Below, one piece after another: positions 7,432 to 15,778 of a DNA stretch of 64,000 bases. Location: NCBI RefSeq assembly GCF_004125265.1, contig NZ_RDTE01000003.1, forward strand, positions 8,184,001-8,248,000, in the 5' to 3' direction. Under the pieces are notes generated by a model. The model was not told where the DNA came from. It saw nothing but the letters and a program-made list of their open reading frames with translations, and ran no database searches. Source of the stretch: Streptomyces lydicus. GTDB taxonomy: Bacteria; Actinomycetota; Actinomycetes; Streptomycetales; Streptomycetaceae. Position 1 is the stretch's first letter, and every line of letters starts with the position of its first letter. The position numbers were made by a program, and so were the translations under genes.

Positions 7432-9128
7432 GGGCTTGCAGATCATTAACACGTTGTCTTGATCATGCTGCTGGGGTCGCCACTCAGGGCTTGAACCCGA
7501 GCTTGGAGGGTTGTGAGGGCGGCGGGAGGGGTGGCTGCCGGCGGGATGACGATGCTGTGCGCCTTGAGCAGTGTCCTGATCTTCAGCAGGGTGCGGTGCA
7601 TGGCGGTGCGGCTGCTGTCGAACAGCACGGCGAGGGGTTCCGCGGCCAGGGCGACCCGCAGGTGAAGGACGGCCGCCAGGACCTGGTCGGGGAAGGCGAG
7701 TCGGGGCGGGCGTCCGCGCTTGACGTCGCCGTCGACGGCCAAAGTGTCGGTGAGGTCGCTCAGTTGCTGCCGGGACATGCCGGTCAGGGCGGGGTCGGAC
7801 AGCAGAGCACGGTCCCACTCCGGGGCCGGCTTTTGCGGAGTCCGGGGTGCTGGGATGGCAGGGCACAGATGGGGGTGCACGGCATAGTTCCAGTCGCCGT
7901 GGAAGGCGTGTCGGGTCAGTGGCAGGGCCGCCATCTCCGCGTCGCCGATCTGGACTCCGGTGGGGTAGGTGTTGGTGTCCAGCTCGGCCATGACGCGCAG
8001 TCCGGTGCGGGTGGTGGTCGCGGCGATGGACTGGACGATCACTTCGTGGCTGATCAGCGGGCGGCCGCGCCAGTTCATGGTGATGTGCGAGAAGAGCCGA
8101 TGCTCGATCTTGTTCCACTTCGATGTGCCCGGCGGCAGGTGGCAAACGGTGATCGTCAGTCCTGTTTCGGCAGCGAGCCGGGCGAGTTCGAGCTTCCAGG
8201 CCCGGGTGCGGTAGCCATTCGAGCCGCCCGCGTCGGCGGTGATGAGCAGTCGTGTCGCCTGCAGGTAGGCGGCCCGGCCCTGGCCCGACCACCAGCGGCG
8301 GATCGATTCCACTGCGAACGCGGCGGTGTCGTGATCGGTGCCCACGTTGACCCAGCCGGTGTCCGCCGCGAGATCGTAGATCCCGTACGGGACGGCCTTG
8401 CCCAGCTGCGGGTCAGCGAAGTCATGGACGTTCACCGGCACCGGATCAGCCGCAGGCCGCCACTGGCGGCCGTTGTTCTTGAACTCGCCGACGAGCTCCT
8501 TCTTCTTGGTGTCCACGCTGATCACCGGCTGGCCCGCGTCCCGGTGATCGCGGGCCCGCTCGTTGAGATAGCGGAACTGGGCATCCCGGTCCGGATGTTG
8601 GCTTCCCTCGATGGTCTTGGCGTTGGCCTGCAGACTGAAGCCTTCCTCCCGCAGCAGGTCGGCGACGGTGTCCGCACTGACTTTGTGCCCGGCCCGGGCC
8701 AGCTCCCGCGCAAGGTTGCGGGTCGACTTGACCGTCCAACGCAGTGGCGACATCGGATCACCACGCTCGTCCGGCTCGACCAGCGCCAGCAGTGCAGGCC
8801 GCAGCCCCGGATCGAGATCCGCGACCCTCTTGCGGCCTCCGCCCGGCCGCCGCACCCGCCCCAGAGGCTCCTCGCCGGTCTCCAGCTCGAACACGCCCTT
8901 ACGGACCGTGGTCTCACTCACCGAGGCCGACCGCGCGACGGCCCGAACACCACCGTGTCCCAGGACACGGGCCTCCGCGGCCATCAGTAGCCGTCGCTGC
9001 CGCTCATCCAGATGCGGGAACAACACCGCGAACTTCACAGCGAGTTGGGTACGGATCTCGTCCGGGATACGCATACCACACCAACGAGCCACGGGACGGG
9101 AAGCAACACCTTGATGATCTGCAAGCCC
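7432..9128 (-). mobile_element. ISAzo13-family insertion sequence, copy 1
   Basis: The element is 1,697 bp, bounded by GGGCTTGCAGATCAT at the left and its inverted complement ATGATCTGCAAGCCC at the right (15 bp perfect, then weaker). TTA trinucleotides directly flank both ends (7429-7431 and 9129-9131), consistent with a 3-bp target duplication. The element carries one transposase gene filling nearly all of it. A second copy at 20999-22695 has the same length and orientation and appears identical. The left end abuts a HAD gene fragment. Confidence 0.85.
7446..9074 (-). CDS. ISAzo13-family transposase, copy 1
   Basis: A transposase of about 542 residues (548 if the upstream ATG at 9092 is used). 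The N-terminus MRIPDEIRTQLAVKFAVLFP has a helix-turn-helix (AVARSASVSETTVRKGVFELE). A DDE catalytic domain follows, with the family's characteristic blocks VISVDTKKKELVGEF (first Asp), LLITADAGGSNGYRTRAW (second Asp) and GTSKWNKIEHRLFS (Glu). The C-terminal 100 residues contain LTGMSRQQLSDLTDTL and a second HTH-like region. The frame is intact, so the element may still be active. The protein is identical to the one encoded at 21013-22641. Confidence 0.9.
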   Translation of the reverse strand: MRIPDEIRTQLAVKFAVLFPHLDERQRRLLMAAEARVLGHGGVRAVARSASVSETTVRKGVFELETGEEPLGRVRRPGGGRKRVADLDPGLRPALLALVEPDERGDPMSPLRWTVKSTRNLARELARAGHKVSADTVADLLREEGFSLQANAKTIEGSQHPDRDAQFRYLNERARDHRDAGQPVISVDTKKKELVGEFKNNGRQWRPAADPVPVNVHDFADPQLGKAVPYGIYDLAADTGWVNVGTDHDTAAFAVESIRRWWSGQGRAAYLQATRLLITADAGGSNGYRTRAWKLELARLAAETGLTITVCHLPPGTSKWNKIEHRLFSHITMNWRGRPLISHEVIVQSIAATTTRTGLRVMAELDTNTYPTGVQIGDAEMAALPLTRHAFHGDWNYAVHPHLCPAIPAPRTPQKPAPEWDRALLSDPALTGMSRQQLSDLTDTLAVDGDVKRGRPPRLAFPDQVLAAVLHLRVALAAEPLAVLFDSSRTAMHRTLLKIRTLLKAHSIVIPPAATPPAALTTLQARVQALSGDPSSMIKTTC

Positions 9129-9322
9129 TTAAGTTGGTTGGCAAGGGACCCCTCATGACCCCTCCGGCCGTTCGGGCTCCACGAAGGGCTCGCCCGGTCC
9201 CGTGGAAGAGCGTAGGGAAGTTTGATCGAAACGCTCAGGATCAACCCGGCTGCCCCTCGCCAGGCCCGGCGTTCCCCTCGAAATGGAAGCGGTCGCGGTG
9301 CGTTGAGCCACCGCCCGCCGGG

Positions 9323-10018
9323 TCAGTACAGGTGGTCCCGGTACTGGCTCTCGGCGATCGCGGTGAGTTCGCCGAGCTGGTCACCGAGACTGTCGGCCAT
9401 CTTGGCCGCGTTCTCCGCCACGTGCATCGTGTAGAAGTCGCCGCCCATGAGGACGGCTTCGGCCAGGTGGCGTGGATCGCCCTGCCACAGCTGTGAGCGG
9501 ATCACGGCCTTGCCGCACTGCGAGAAGACCTCCCGCACGCGCACGACGGTCGCCAGTACGGCGGGTTTCCCGTCGGCGCTCAGCATGTCCAGCAACTCGG
9601 GATCGTCGGTGATGTACGCGTCACCGTTCACGCGTACGACTTCCCGAAGTCCGGGAACGAGGAACACCAGACCCACCGCGGGGTTGCGAGTGAGGTTCTC
9701 GAAGGTATCGGCGAGTTTGTTGCCCGGCCGGTCCGGGAGGGCAAGGGTCCACGGGTCCAGCACCCGTACGGAACCCGGCGGATCGCCCTTGGGGCTGACG
9801 TCGAGGTGCCCGGCGTCGTCCGCCGTGGCGAGACAGAAGAACGTGCTGTGCGCGATGAACCTGGTGGTGAATTCGCCGAGGTGCGACTCCTTCTTGGCCG
9901 CGATGAACGCCGGCGGGTGCCCGATGATCTCCCGCACCCGGTCCATGGCGATGGGGCGGTAGTCGTCGGCAGCAGTACGGACGGACGGGCTGGTACAGGT
10001 GTCGTCGTGGTAGCTCAC
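9323..10018 (-). CDS. PPOX-type FMN flavoprotein (MSMEG_1061-like family)
   Basis: A 231-residue pyridoxamine 5'-phosphate oxidase-fold protein, probably binding FMN. Diagnostic blocks are FIAHSTFFCLATADDAGHLDVSPKGDPPGSVRV, LALPDRPGNKLADTFENLTRNPAVGLVFLVPG and VRVNGDAYITDDPELL. These match actinobacterial FMN-dependent PPOX proteins annotated as the MSMEG_1061 family, thought to be small-molecule reductases or oxidases. It is the last gene of a minus-strand group with the PDR/VanB reductase (51-base gap) and the alpha/beta hydrolase, so it probably acts in the same catabolic route. The frame is intact and the length normal. Confidence 0.8.
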   Translation of the reverse strand: MSYHDDTCTSPSVRTAADDYRPIAMDRVREIIGHPPAFIAAKKESHLGEFTTRFIAHSTFFCLATADDAGHLDVSPKGDPPGSVRVLDPWTLALPDRPGNKLADTFENLTRNPAVGLVFLVPGLREVVRVNGDAYITDDPELLDMLSADGKPAVLATVVRVREVFSQCGKAVIRSQLWQGDPRHLAEAVLMGGDFYTMHVAENAAKMADSLGDQLGELTAIAESQYRDHLY

Positions 10019-10069
10019 ATCGGCCCTCCGGGAACGGGAAGTGGTGCGCGGTCTCGCGCGCGGGGGACC

Positions 10070-11083
10070 TCACACGTCGAGGACGAGGCGCTCGCCGCGC
10101 GCCCGGGACACGCACACGTACATGCGGTCGCCTGCGGCGCGGTCCTCGGCGGTGAGGATGTCGTCTCGGTGGTCGGGTTCGCCGTCGATGACCCGGGTCT
10201 CGCAAGTGCCGCACACGCCCTCGCGGCAGGAGCCGGTGACGGGAAGGCCCTCGTCCTCCAGCGCGCTGAGGATGCTCCTGCCTGCGGGGACGGTGACCGT
10301 ACGGTTCGACCGCGCGCAGACGACCTCGACGTCGGTGTCGGGCTGGGTCGGCCTCGGACGTGACCGGAACCGCTCCAGTCGCACCGAGCCCGGGGCCCAG
10401 TGCGCGGCCCCTTCCTCGATCGCGGTCAGGAGTGCCTCCGGTCCGCAGGCATAGATGCCGGTCTCGGGGCGTGGCCGCTCCAGCCACTCGTCGAGGGGTA
10501 TCCGGCCTGCCCGGTCCTTCGGGTAGAGCCGTACGTTGTCCCGGTGGGCACTCAGTTCGTCGAGGAAGGCCATCGAGTCGGCGGTGCGGCCTCCGTAGAG
10601 GAGCTGCCACGGCAGGCCCCATGCGGCGGCCTGTCGCACCATCGCGAGGACGGGGGTGATGCCGATGCCGCCCGCGATGAAGAGATAGGCCTTCTCCTTC
10701 CTGAAGTGGAAGTTGTCCAGTGGTCCGCGCAGCCGTACGAACTGTCCCGGGCGCAGGAAGGCGTGCACGTACTCCGAGCCGCCCCGGCCCGCCCGCTCGC
10801 GCAGCACTCCGATGCGGTACGAGGACCGGTCCTGCGGGGATCCGCACAGCGAGTACTGCCGTACGATCCCCGTCGGCAGCGCGAGTTCTACATGGGCGCC
10901 CGGCCGCCAGGCAGGCAGCTGTCGTCCGTCGGGGGACGAGAACTCGACGGAGACCACACCGGCGGCCTCCCAGCGCACCTGGCGCACCCTCACCTGCATT
11001 TCAGGCACTGCTCGGCCCACGTCAGCCGTGTCCACGTGAAGCGTGTCAGCCATGTCTGCGCTCATGGGCGTCTCCGAACTCAC
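10070..11083 (-). CDS. PDR/VanB-family oxidoreductase (flavin plus 2Fe-2S)
   Basis: A 337-residue reductase of the phthalate dioxygenase reductase type. A flavin-binding barrel comes first (RQYSLCGSP, the RxYSL motif), then an NAD-binding half (AYLFIAGGIGITPVLAMVRQ and IYACGPEALL), and a C-terminal plant-type 2Fe-2S ferredoxin domain with Cys ligands in SCREGVCGTCETR and MYVCVSRA. Such proteins pass electrons from NAD(P)H to a Rieske oxygenase, often in O-demethylation or ring hydroxylation. No oxygenase partner is visible in the window; the nearby flavin monooxygenase normally needs none. The start region overlaps the end of the upstream hydrolase by 38 bases, so the two are coupled. Several ATGs in the first 11 codons make the exact start uncertain. 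Confidence 0.85.
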   Translation of the reverse strand: MSSETPMSADMADTLHVDTADVGRAVPEMQVRVRQVRWEAAGVVSVEFSSPDGRQLPAWRPGAHVELALPTGIVRQYSLCGSPQDRSSYRIGVLRERAGRGGSEYVHAFLRPGQFVRLRGPLDNFHFRKEKAYLFIAGGIGITPVLAMVRQAAAWGLPWQLLYGGRTADSMAFLDELSAHRDNVRLYPKDRAGRIPLDEWLERPRPETGIYACGPEALLTAIEEGAAHWAPGSVRLERFRSRPRPTQPDTDVEVVCARSNRTVTVPAGRSILSALEDEGLPVTGSCREGVCGTCETRVIDGEPDHRDDILTAEDRAAGDRMYVCVSRARGERLVLDV

Positions 11084-12005
11084 TGGTGACTCCGATGCCG
11101 TCGGCGAACGCCGCCGTCCAGGCGGCGACGGCGCGGCGGGTCACACGGGCGGCAGGGGCCAGGACGTCGAACATGTGCGGCATTCCGGGTACGAGGTGGA
11201 CCTCGACGGAGTTCCCCGCCGCGCCAAGTCGGGCGGCGAACTCCAGCCCTTCATCCCGTGCCGGATCGACCCCGGTGACCATGACGTAGGCGGGCGGCAG
11301 ACCCCGCAAGTCCTCGGCGCGAGCCGGTACGGCGTAGCCCGCTCCTGGGTCGCCGCCTTGCAGATACATCCGCCAGCCGGCCTCCGCTGCCCGGCGGTTG
11401 AAGAGCTTGGGGTCCGTGACCGCTCGCGCCGATACGGTCGCAAGACGGTCGTCGATGACGGGGCAGCCCAGGTAGAGGTACCTGATGCGCGGCCCCGCGC
11501 GGTCACGGGCGGCGAGGGCCACGGCCGCCGCCAGGGCGGCGCCGGCGGAGTGCCCGCCCAGGGCCAGGCGCGACGCGTCGACGCCCAGAGTGTCCGCCTG
11601 GTCCGCCACCCAGTTCAGCGCGGCGTAGCAGTCGTCGAAGGCGGCGGGGTACGGGTTCTCCGGTGCGAGCCGGTAGTCAGGGGCGACGACGGCGATGCCC
11701 AGCTCGGCGGCCAGCCGTCGGCACGTGGCGTCCTCCGCGTTGGGGCCGCCCAGTACGAACCCGCCGCCGTGCATCCACACCGCGACCGGCAGGGAGTCCG
11801 TACCCCGTGAGGCCGGTGTGTAGAGCCGAAGGCTCAAGGGATGCCCGTTCGCGAGGACGACGCGGTCCTCGACGTCGACCGTGCTGTCCGACGTACCGTC
11901 TCCACTGGCCGCTCTCGCGGCCGTGCGTGCCGCCGGTAGGTCGGCGAACACGTCTTGGGTGGGCAGCGCCTCGTAGACGGGGAGGAACTCAGGGTCCTGG
12001 AACAC
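11046..12005 (-). CDS. Alpha/beta hydrolase, hormone-sensitive lipase type
   Basis: A 319-residue esterase of the HSL (family IV) group. It has the oxyanion HGGG near residue 79 (VWMHGGGFVLGG), APDYRLAPENPYP, the nucleophile Ser153 in GGHSAGAAL, and a catalytic-His block MPHMFD. I placed the start at the GTG at 12005, six bases after GAGAGGAG; the open frame continues upstream through the operator region and an ATG at 12092 is less credible. It is the first gene of the minus-strand group and divergent from tetR, with three TetR-type operators in the gap. It probably releases an alcohol or acid from an ester substrate used by the downstream oxidoreductases (inference). Confidence 0.85.
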   Translation of the reverse strand: MFQDPEFLPVYEALPTQDVFADLPAARTAARAASGDGTSDSTVDVEDRVVLANGHPLSLRLYTPASRGTDSLPVAVWMHGGGFVLGGPNAEDATCRRLAAELGIAVVAPDYRLAPENPYPAAFDDCYAALNWVADQADTLGVDASRLALGGHSAGAALAAAVALAARDRAGPRIRYLYLGCPVIDDRLATVSARAVTDPKLFNRRAAEAGWRMYLQGGDPGAGYAVPARAEDLRGLPPAYVMVTGVDPARDEGLEFAARLGAAGNSVEVHLVPGMPHMFDVLAPAARVTRRAVAAWTAAFADGIGVTSEFGDAHERRHG

Positions 12006-12021
12006 TGCGGACTCCTCTCTC

Positions 12022-12036
12022 TTGTCCACTGGACAA
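12022..12036. promoter_or_regulatory. TetR-type operator 1 (TTGTCCACTGGACAA)
   Basis: A perfect 7-1-7 palindrome, 17 bases upstream of the hydrolase GTG. It is the first of three sites sharing TTGTCC-N3-GGACAA between the divergent hydrolase and tetR genes. Confidence 0.8.
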
Positions 12037-12045
12037 TAGCTCCCC

Positions 12046-12062
12046 CTTGTCCAGTGGACAAG
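12046..12062. promoter_or_regulatory. TetR-type operator 2 (CTTGTCCAGTGGACAAG)
   Basis: A perfect 8-1-8 palindrome and the longest of the three. Its centre lies 25 bases from operator 1 and 31 bases from operator 3. Confidence 0.8.
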
Positions 12063-12077
12063 AGATGTCGCCGTATA

Positions 12078-12092
12078 TTGTCCGCCGGACAA
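12078..12092. promoter_or_regulatory. TetR-type operator 3 (TTGTCCGCCGGACAA)
   Basis: A perfect 7-1-7 palindrome ending 21 bases before the tetR ATG. Its position suits autorepression of tetR. Confidence 0.8.
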
Positions 12093-12113
12093 GGGTGAGC
12101 GCGAAGGAGCAGT

Positions 12114-12734
12114 ATGGGCATCAGCCGATCAGCAGTCGTCGACGCCGCGTTGGAAGTGCTCGACGAGCAAGGCCTCGACCTGGTGACCATGCGCGCCGTC
12201 GCGGACCGGCTGGGAGTGCAGCACAACACCGTGCGCTGGCACGTGGACAACAAGCGCCGCCTGCTCGTGCTGATGTCGGACGCAGTCCTCGCAGGCCTGG
12301 ACGTCGCCGCTCTGCCCCGACTGTGGGAGGACCGCGTCCGGGCCCTGGCGCGCTGGTGCCGGGAGGCGATCCTCGCGCGTCGCGATGCGGCCCGCCTCCT
12401 CGCCGGACTTGCCACGACGGAGGCGAACACCTACCGGTTCGCGGACACGATGATCCAGACCCTGCTCGACGCGGGGTTCTCACCCCGCACGGCGGCCTGG
12501 GCAAACTGGACCATTTTCTATCTCGTCCTGGGCATCACGCAGGAGCAGCAGGCGCATTCGGCCGAGGCATCCGCGCGCATGACGGAGTTCGACGACCCCG
12601 ACTACCCGGCACTGAGCAAGGTCGCCTCGCAAGTCGTCGCCGGTACCTTCGAGGAGCGCTTCGAGTTCGCGCTGAACATGCAAGTGATCGCTCTGCGCAC
12701 GGAGTTGGACCGTACGAGCGACGCTCCTTCCTGA
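12114..12734 (+). CDS. TetR-family repressor with TetR-like C-terminal domain
   Basis: A 206-residue regulator. The N-terminal HTH is ALEVLDEQGLDLVTMRAVADRLGVQHNTVRWHVDNKRRLLVLM, close to the tetracycline-repressor subgroup; the C-terminal half (WCREAILARRDAARLLAGLATTEANTY, FEFALNMQVIAL) fits the TetR_C tetracycline-type ligand domain. AAGGAGC precedes the ATG. It almost certainly binds the three palindromes in the 108-base gap it shares with the divergent hydrolase, repressing itself and the hydrolase-reductase-PPOX group until a ligand arrives. Control of the downstream monooxygenase, 116 bases further on, is also likely. Confidence 0.88.
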   Translation: MGISRSAVVDAALEVLDEQGLDLVTMRAVADRLGVQHNTVRWHVDNKRRLLVLMSDAVLAGLDVAALPRLWEDRVRALARWCREAILARRDAARLLAGLATTEANTYRFADTMIQTLLDAGFSPRTAAWANWTIFYLVLGITQEQQAHSAEASARMTEFDDPDYPALSKVASQVVAGTFEERFEFALNMQVIALRTELDRTSDAPS

Positions 12735-12850
12735 CCCGGTCCGGGTCAGGGACGACGTGACGGGCGCCTCTGCGGCTCCGCCGTCTCGCGGAACTCGGCT
12801 CGCGGGCCTTGCGTTGTGCTTCCCAGCAACGAGAGAACGGGGGATGGCCG

Positions 12851-14119
12851 ATGCGCATCACCATCGTGGGGGGCGGCATCGCCGGGCTGACCTGCGCCCT
12901 GAGCCTGCATGCCGCAGGCTTCCGTCCGCAGGTGCGGGAGGCGGCACGGACCATCGAGGCGGTCGGCGTGGGAATCAACCTGCTGCCGCACGCGGTACGG
13001 GAACTCGCGGAACTCGGCCTGGCCGACGAACTGGCCGCCATCGCGCTGCCCCCGCAGCGGCTGAGCTACCGAGACCGGGCGGGCGAGCCGGTGTGGGAGG
13101 AAGCCCTGGGGCTCGCGGCGGGTTACCGCTGGCCGCAGTACTCCGTACACCGCGGCCGTCTGCACCTGATGCTGCTGGCGGCGGTGCGCAAGCGCCTGGG
13201 GTCGGACTGCCTCCGCACGGGTCTGCTGTTCCAGCGTTTCGAGCGGACGCCGCACGGCGTCCGGGCCCATTTCCTGGACCGGACCGGCGGCACACCCGTG
13301 GCCGAGGACGCCGACCTGCTGATCGCTTGCGACGGCATCGACTCCGCGGTGCGCGCCCAGCTGTACCCGGCCGAAGGCCCCTCGCACGGGAACGGCGTCC
13401 ATATGTGGCGCGGGGTCGCTCCGTGCCCTCACCTCCTCGACGGCCGGTCGATCGTGGTGGCCGGCGGGACCCCCGGTGCGAAGTTCGTTGCCTACCCGAT
13501 CGAGGACCGGGTGACGAAGGGCGGCGACGCCCTGATGAACTGGGTGCTCGAAGTGCGCCGCGGCACGCGCGCCGCACCGCTGGACCGCTCGAACCGCCGC
13601 ATCACGACGGCGGAAGCCCTCACAGGCGTGACGGACTGGAGCCTGCCGTGGGTCGACCTGGCGAAGCTGGTCGAGCGCTCATCGGCGATCTTCGAGTACC
13701 CGATGCTCGACCGCGACCCCCTGCCGCGCTGGAGCTTCGGCCGGGTCACGCTGCTCGGCGACGCGGCCCACCCGATGTTCCCGATGGGCATGAACGGCGG
13801 ATCGCAGTCCGTCGTTGACGCCCGGGTACTGGCCTGGTGCCTGGCCCGGGAGCACGACCCCGAAACCGCGCTCCGCCGCTACGACACGATGCGCCGGCCG
13901 ACGGTCAACGCGATCGTCCTGGCCAACCGCGAGCTGGGACCGGAGAAGATCATCGCACGGGCTGCGGAGCGCGGCGGGACGCTGCCCGTCGACGAGGCCA
14001 CGGAGATGGCGAGCGACTACAAGGAGCTGACCCGGGCGACAGTCGCACAGGTCAACTCCCGTGCCTCGTGGACCGTTTCGGGCGGGGGCGGGGGCGCGAC
14101 CACGGATCCGGCACGGTGA
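12851..14119 (+). CDS. FAD-dependent monooxygenase (group A flavin hydroxylase)
   Basis: A 422-residue flavoprotein hydroxylase. The N-terminal FAD loop is ITIVGGGIAGLTCALSLHAAG; the middle DG motif is DADLLIACDGIDSAVRAQLYP; the C-terminal GD motif is VTLLGDAAHPMFPMGMNGGSQSVVDARVLAWCL. Such enzymes use NAD(P)H and O2 to hydroxylate aromatic or related substrates in the cytoplasm. The ATG at 12851 follows GGGGGAT and sits just before the FAD loop; an upstream ATG at 12809 is unlikely. Downstream of tetR on the same strand, it probably forms the oxidation step of the local catabolic module. The last 15 residues are Gly-rich and low in complexity. Confidence 0.88.
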   Translation: MRITIVGGGIAGLTCALSLHAAGFRPQVREAARTIEAVGVGINLLPHAVRELAELGLADELAAIALPPQRLSYRDRAGEPVWEEALGLAAGYRWPQYSVHRGRLHLMLLAAVRKRLGSDCLRTGLLFQRFERTPHGVRAHFLDRTGGTPVAEDADLLIACDGIDSAVRAQLYPAEGPSHGNGVHMWRGVAPCPHLLDGRSIVVAGGTPGAKFVAYPIEDRVTKGGDALMNWVLEVRRGTRAAPLDRSNRRITTAEALTGVTDWSLPWVDLAKLVERSSAIFEYPMLDRDPLPRWSFGRVTLLGDAAHPMFPMGMNGGSQSVVDARVLAWCLAREHDPETALRRYDTMRRPTVNAIVLANRELGPEKIIARAAERGGTLPVDEATEMASDYKELTRATVAQVNSRASWTVSGGGGGATTDPAR

Positions 14120-14388
14120 GGACGCGCCCGCGGGAAGGTCCATGACTGCCGCCGTATCGCTGTGCGTAGTCAAAACTGTGCGACAGTGAACGGGAGTTGC
14201 CCGCTCGGCAATCCTGATGCAACTCTTTCCATGCACTGGCGGAAACTCGTGCACAGCGTCGAAGTCCAAGCAGCGTCTGGCAAGGGCCGGTGCCGTGGGC
14301 CCCTGGTCGCAGGGGCGGGTGTCGTGCCGAGCGCCGCTCCCGCTGCCGCGGCCACCGCCGTTCCGGACGCTTCATTCGCTTTCCCGCA
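14120..14388. other. Intergenic region, no gene seen
   Basis: These bases may include the ruined 5' part of the hydrolase remnant that follows, but no frame gives a recognisable product. Confidence 0.4.
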
Positions 14389-14685
14389 TCGTTCGCCGGT
14401 GACGTACCCACGGACCTGGCCGTTTTCATGGCCGAATCGCAGGTCCCCTGGGGCGTGGACGCCCTCGGCGGTCAAGTCACCGAGCCCGCCTGGCGGACCA
14501 AGCCAAGCTGGTACCTGGTCGCTACCGACGACGAGATGATCCCCCCGCCCGCACAGCGCACCATGTCCGCGCGAGCCGGCTCGACCACCATTGAAGCCGG
14601 GGGCAGCCATGCCCTCTACGTGTCACAGCCGGCCGCCGTGGCCGACCTCATCAAACAGGCCGCCTCCGCGGTGGTCGCGCCGTAG
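14389..14685 (+). pseudogene. Alpha/beta hydrolase C-terminal remnant
   Basis: The frame gives FAGDVPTDLAVFMAESQVPWGVDALGG, then TEPAWRTKPSWYLVATDDEMIPPPAQRTMSARAGSTTIEAGGSHALYVSQPAAVADLIKQAA. This is the last 100 or so residues of a common Streptomyces alpha/beta hydrolase, with catalytic Asp (ATDDEMIP) and His (GGSHALYVS). The N-terminal half with the nucleophile is absent and there is no start codon with a ribosome site, so this is a truncated pseudogene. Confidence 0.7.
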
Positions 14686-14737
14686 GCTGCCGGTCGGGCG
14701 CCCAGCTCCCAAGGCCAAACATCGCGGATGCATCGGG

Positions 14738-15574
14738 TCAAGGCCACACCCGTCGCCAGTCCGCCACAGGGCCAGGGTTTGTGTGGTCCGCTGGGGTGAC
14801 CCAGAAGGCTTTGCCCAGCTCAGCGCTAAACTGGGGGCCTGTCCGGCCGTCGCCGGAGGAGCGCCCGGTGAGCCGCCGGCCTATCCACGGCACCAGATGC
14901 TCGCGCGCGAAGCGCAGATCCCCCGCGCGCCGCGCACCCCAGCCCGGCGGCGGGTCGGCCGGCAGCGGTGCGTCCCAGTCGGACGCGGCGGGCAGGCCGA
15001 GCGCCTGCCAGACGGCCTCCGCCACCCGGCGGTGCCCCTCGGCGTTCAGATGCAGCCGGTCATCGGCCCACATCCGCGGGTCGGACAGCGCCCGCGACGC
15101 GTACAGGTCGACGACCACCGCACCGTGCCGCGCGGCCGCCTCGTCGATCCATGCGAACAGCTGCTCCATCCGCGGCCGGAAGCGCTCCAGCACCGGCCCC
15201 TGCCGTCCCGGGCTGCGCATCAGCACCAGCTGCCCGCCTCCCCGCGCCAGCAGCGCCGCGGCCTCCTCGAACCGAGCACACACCTGGTCCACGTCGCACC
15301 GGGGCCGCAGAACGTCATTGAGCCCGCCGACCAGCGTGACCAGATCGGCGCCCATCGAGGCGGCCGGCCCGCACTGTTCGTCGGCGATCTGCCCGATGAG
15401 CTTGCCGCGCACCGCGAGATTGGCGTACCGGAAACCGGGCGAGGTGGCCGCCAGCCGGGCGGCGAGCAGATCCGCCCAGCCGCGGTACGAGCCGTCCGGC
15501 AGCCCGTCCGACATCCCCTCGGTGAAGCTGTCGCCGACCGCGACGAAACTGGTGTAGTGAGCATTCATTTCCAT
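14738..15574 (-). CDS. SGNH/GDSL-type hydrolase
   Basis: A 278-residue cytoplasmic esterase/lipase-like protein. Block I is VAVGDSFTEGMSDGLPDGSYRGWADLLA (nucleophile Ser in GDSFTEG), block II is ANLAVRGKLIGQI (Gly), block III is LVGGLNDVLRP (Asn), and block V is DRLHLNAEGHRRVA (catalytic Asp/His). No signal peptide is present. Substrates of this widespread Streptomyces family are unknown. MEMNAH and MNAH are alternative starts six bases apart. The last 40 residues after WIGRRL are a variable tail. An 18-bp palindrome lies 23 bases upstream. Confidence 0.88.
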   Translation of the reverse strand: MEMNAHYTSFVAVGDSFTEGMSDGLPDGSYRGWADLLAARLAATSPGFRYANLAVRGKLIGQIADEQCGPAASMGADLVTLVGGLNDVLRPRCDVDQVCARFEEAAALLARGGGQLVLMRSPGRQGPVLERFRPRMEQLFAWIDEAAARHGAVVVDLYASRALSDPRMWADDRLHLNAEGHRRVAEAVWQALGLPAASDWDAPLPADPPPGWGARRAGDLRFAREHLVPWIGRRLTGRSSGDGRTGPQFSAELGKAFWVTPADHTNPGPVADWRRVWP

Positions 15575-15596
15575 GGCGCGGTGATCCTACCGCTCG

Positions 15597-15614
15597 CCAT
15601 ACCGCACGGTATGG
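15597..15614. promoter_or_regulatory. 18-bp palindrome upstream of the GDSL gene
   Basis: CCATACCGCACGGTATGG is an 8-2-8 perfect inverted repeat located 23 bases before the GDSL start. This is the size and place expected of a TetR- or GntR-type operator; the regulator is not evident. Confidence 0.5.
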
Positions 15615-15720
15615 GGAGGTCCGCGGCGGTGCGCCTGACACCTCGCTGCCGACGATCTGCGAGCGTGCCGGGCTGTCCAAGGCCGCATGTGTTTGAGCGC
15701 ACGCATCTGAGCACACGCGC

Positions 15721-15756
15721 CTGACCGACCGGTCAACGATCCAACCGATCGGTCAG
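15721..15756. terminator. Inverted repeat after the CNNM/CBS operon
   Basis: CTGACCGACCGGT and ACCGATCGGTCAG form a 13-bp stem with one mismatch and a 10-base loop, just beyond the end of the CBS gene at 15779 on the minus strand. It could terminate that operon. The inner words (TGACCG-AC-CGGTCA) also resemble a TetR operator, so either role is possible. Confidence 0.45.
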
Positions 15757-15778
15757 ACGCTCGGGCTCCCGCCGCTCG

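Noticed and set aside
7140..8990. 616-codon plus-strand frame across IS copy 1
   Set aside because: It mirrors the transposase gene on the other strand and has no family features; the same shadow recurs in copy 2.
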